DNA of 6,084 nucleotides, from the NCBI GenBank assembly GCA_023255355.1, contig JALRIU010000096.1, forward strand, positions 1 to 6,084, read 5' to 3'. This document shows, in pieces, positions 6,026 to 6,084 of this stretch (positions within the stretch are counted from its first letter, which is position 1; every line of letters begins with the position of its first letter). This stretch comes from Pseudomonadales bacterium (GTDB lineage Bacteria > Pseudomonadota > Gammaproteobacteria > Pseudomonadales > JAHEIH01). The notes under the pieces are model-generated. The model worked only from the letters and a program-made list of their open reading frames with translations. It did not search any database and was not told the origin of the DNA. Position numbers and translations under genes: made by a program.

Positions 6026-6084
6026 CCGAGACGCAAGAGGGGCTGCCGCAAATGATGCAGGCCGTGGGCCGCGCCTATGTGCGC
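6007..6084 (+). pseudogene. 5'-truncated Y1/IS200-like (RAYT-type) transposase fragment, runs off the right edge
   Basis: In the frame of base 6007 the plus strand encodes FHLLATPETQ followed by EGLPQMMQAVGRAYVR. This matches the conserved stretch from the HUH histidine motif (normally N-H-[FV]-H-L-L-x-T-P) through L-x-x-M-M-Q-x-[LV]-G-R-x-Y-V-R in RAYT-type transposases, a part usually found a quarter to a third of the way into the protein. Everything N-terminal is missing. Immediately upstream the frame reads L-T and then Ig-gene antisense, so the first HUH histidine is replaced by threonine. There is no start codon before residue 1 of the fragment. Of the 23 codons from 6016 to 6084, 19 end in G or C, and bases 6026-6084 are 41/59 G+C, against 29/60 in 5941-6000. 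It is a different subtype from the left-edge transposase and looks like it comes from a high-GC source. Whether the rest continues beyond the window cannot be seen. Confidence 0.75.

Noticed and set aside
6026..6084. Continuation of the Ig-like frame to the window edge on the minus strand
   Set aside because: The frame is open, but its residues (rich in R, P and A) do not look Ig-like, while the opposite strand gives a recognisable transposase motif with GC-rich third positions. It is treated as an antisense shadow.

Overview
The window reads as chromosomal DNA of a gammaproteobacterium, probably a marine or Cellvibrionales-like one. RfaH and RlmC are typical gammaproteobacterial proteins, and the base composition is moderate. 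The large surface protein has the look common in marine members of the class. The order-level placement is inference from protein style, not from a marker gene.

Layout from left to right. Bases 3-125 (+) hold the last 40 codons of a REP-associated (Y1/IS200-like) transposase. A short perfect hairpin follows, and then, converging on it, a 331-residue PfkB-family kinase (probable adenosine kinase, 169-1164, -). A 91-bp divergent region (1165-1255) holds candidate promoters for both directions. To its right, rfaH (1256-1762) and rlmC (1776-2912, TTG start) form a tight plus-strand pair. rlmC converges, 9 bp apart, on a phosphomannomutase-family gene (2922-4328, -). Upstream of that gene, on the same strand, lie a rho-independent terminator (4382-4411) and the 3' part of a large extracytoplasmic Ig-like protein with calcium-loop repeats (4424 to about 6010, -). 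The last 78 bases (6007-6084, +) encode a piece of a second, quite different Y1 transposase, in GC-rich codons.

Functional links. RfaH is the antiterminator for long surface-polysaccharide and secretion operons. The phosphohexomutase supplies sugar-1-phosphate precursors for such polymers, so the two genes share an envelope theme without being an operon. RlmC methylates 23S rRNA and is probably translated from the rfaH transcript. The kinase serves purine salvage.

The point most worth checking is the right edge. The Ig-like gene abuts, without a recognisable gap, a 5'-truncated transposase on the opposite strand that starts in the middle of its catalytic HUH motif, together with a jump in GC from about 48% to about 69%. 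This is either an assembly chimera or a recombination junction that cut both genes. I see no CRISPR array, tRNA, rRNA or convincing undescribed multi-gene system here.
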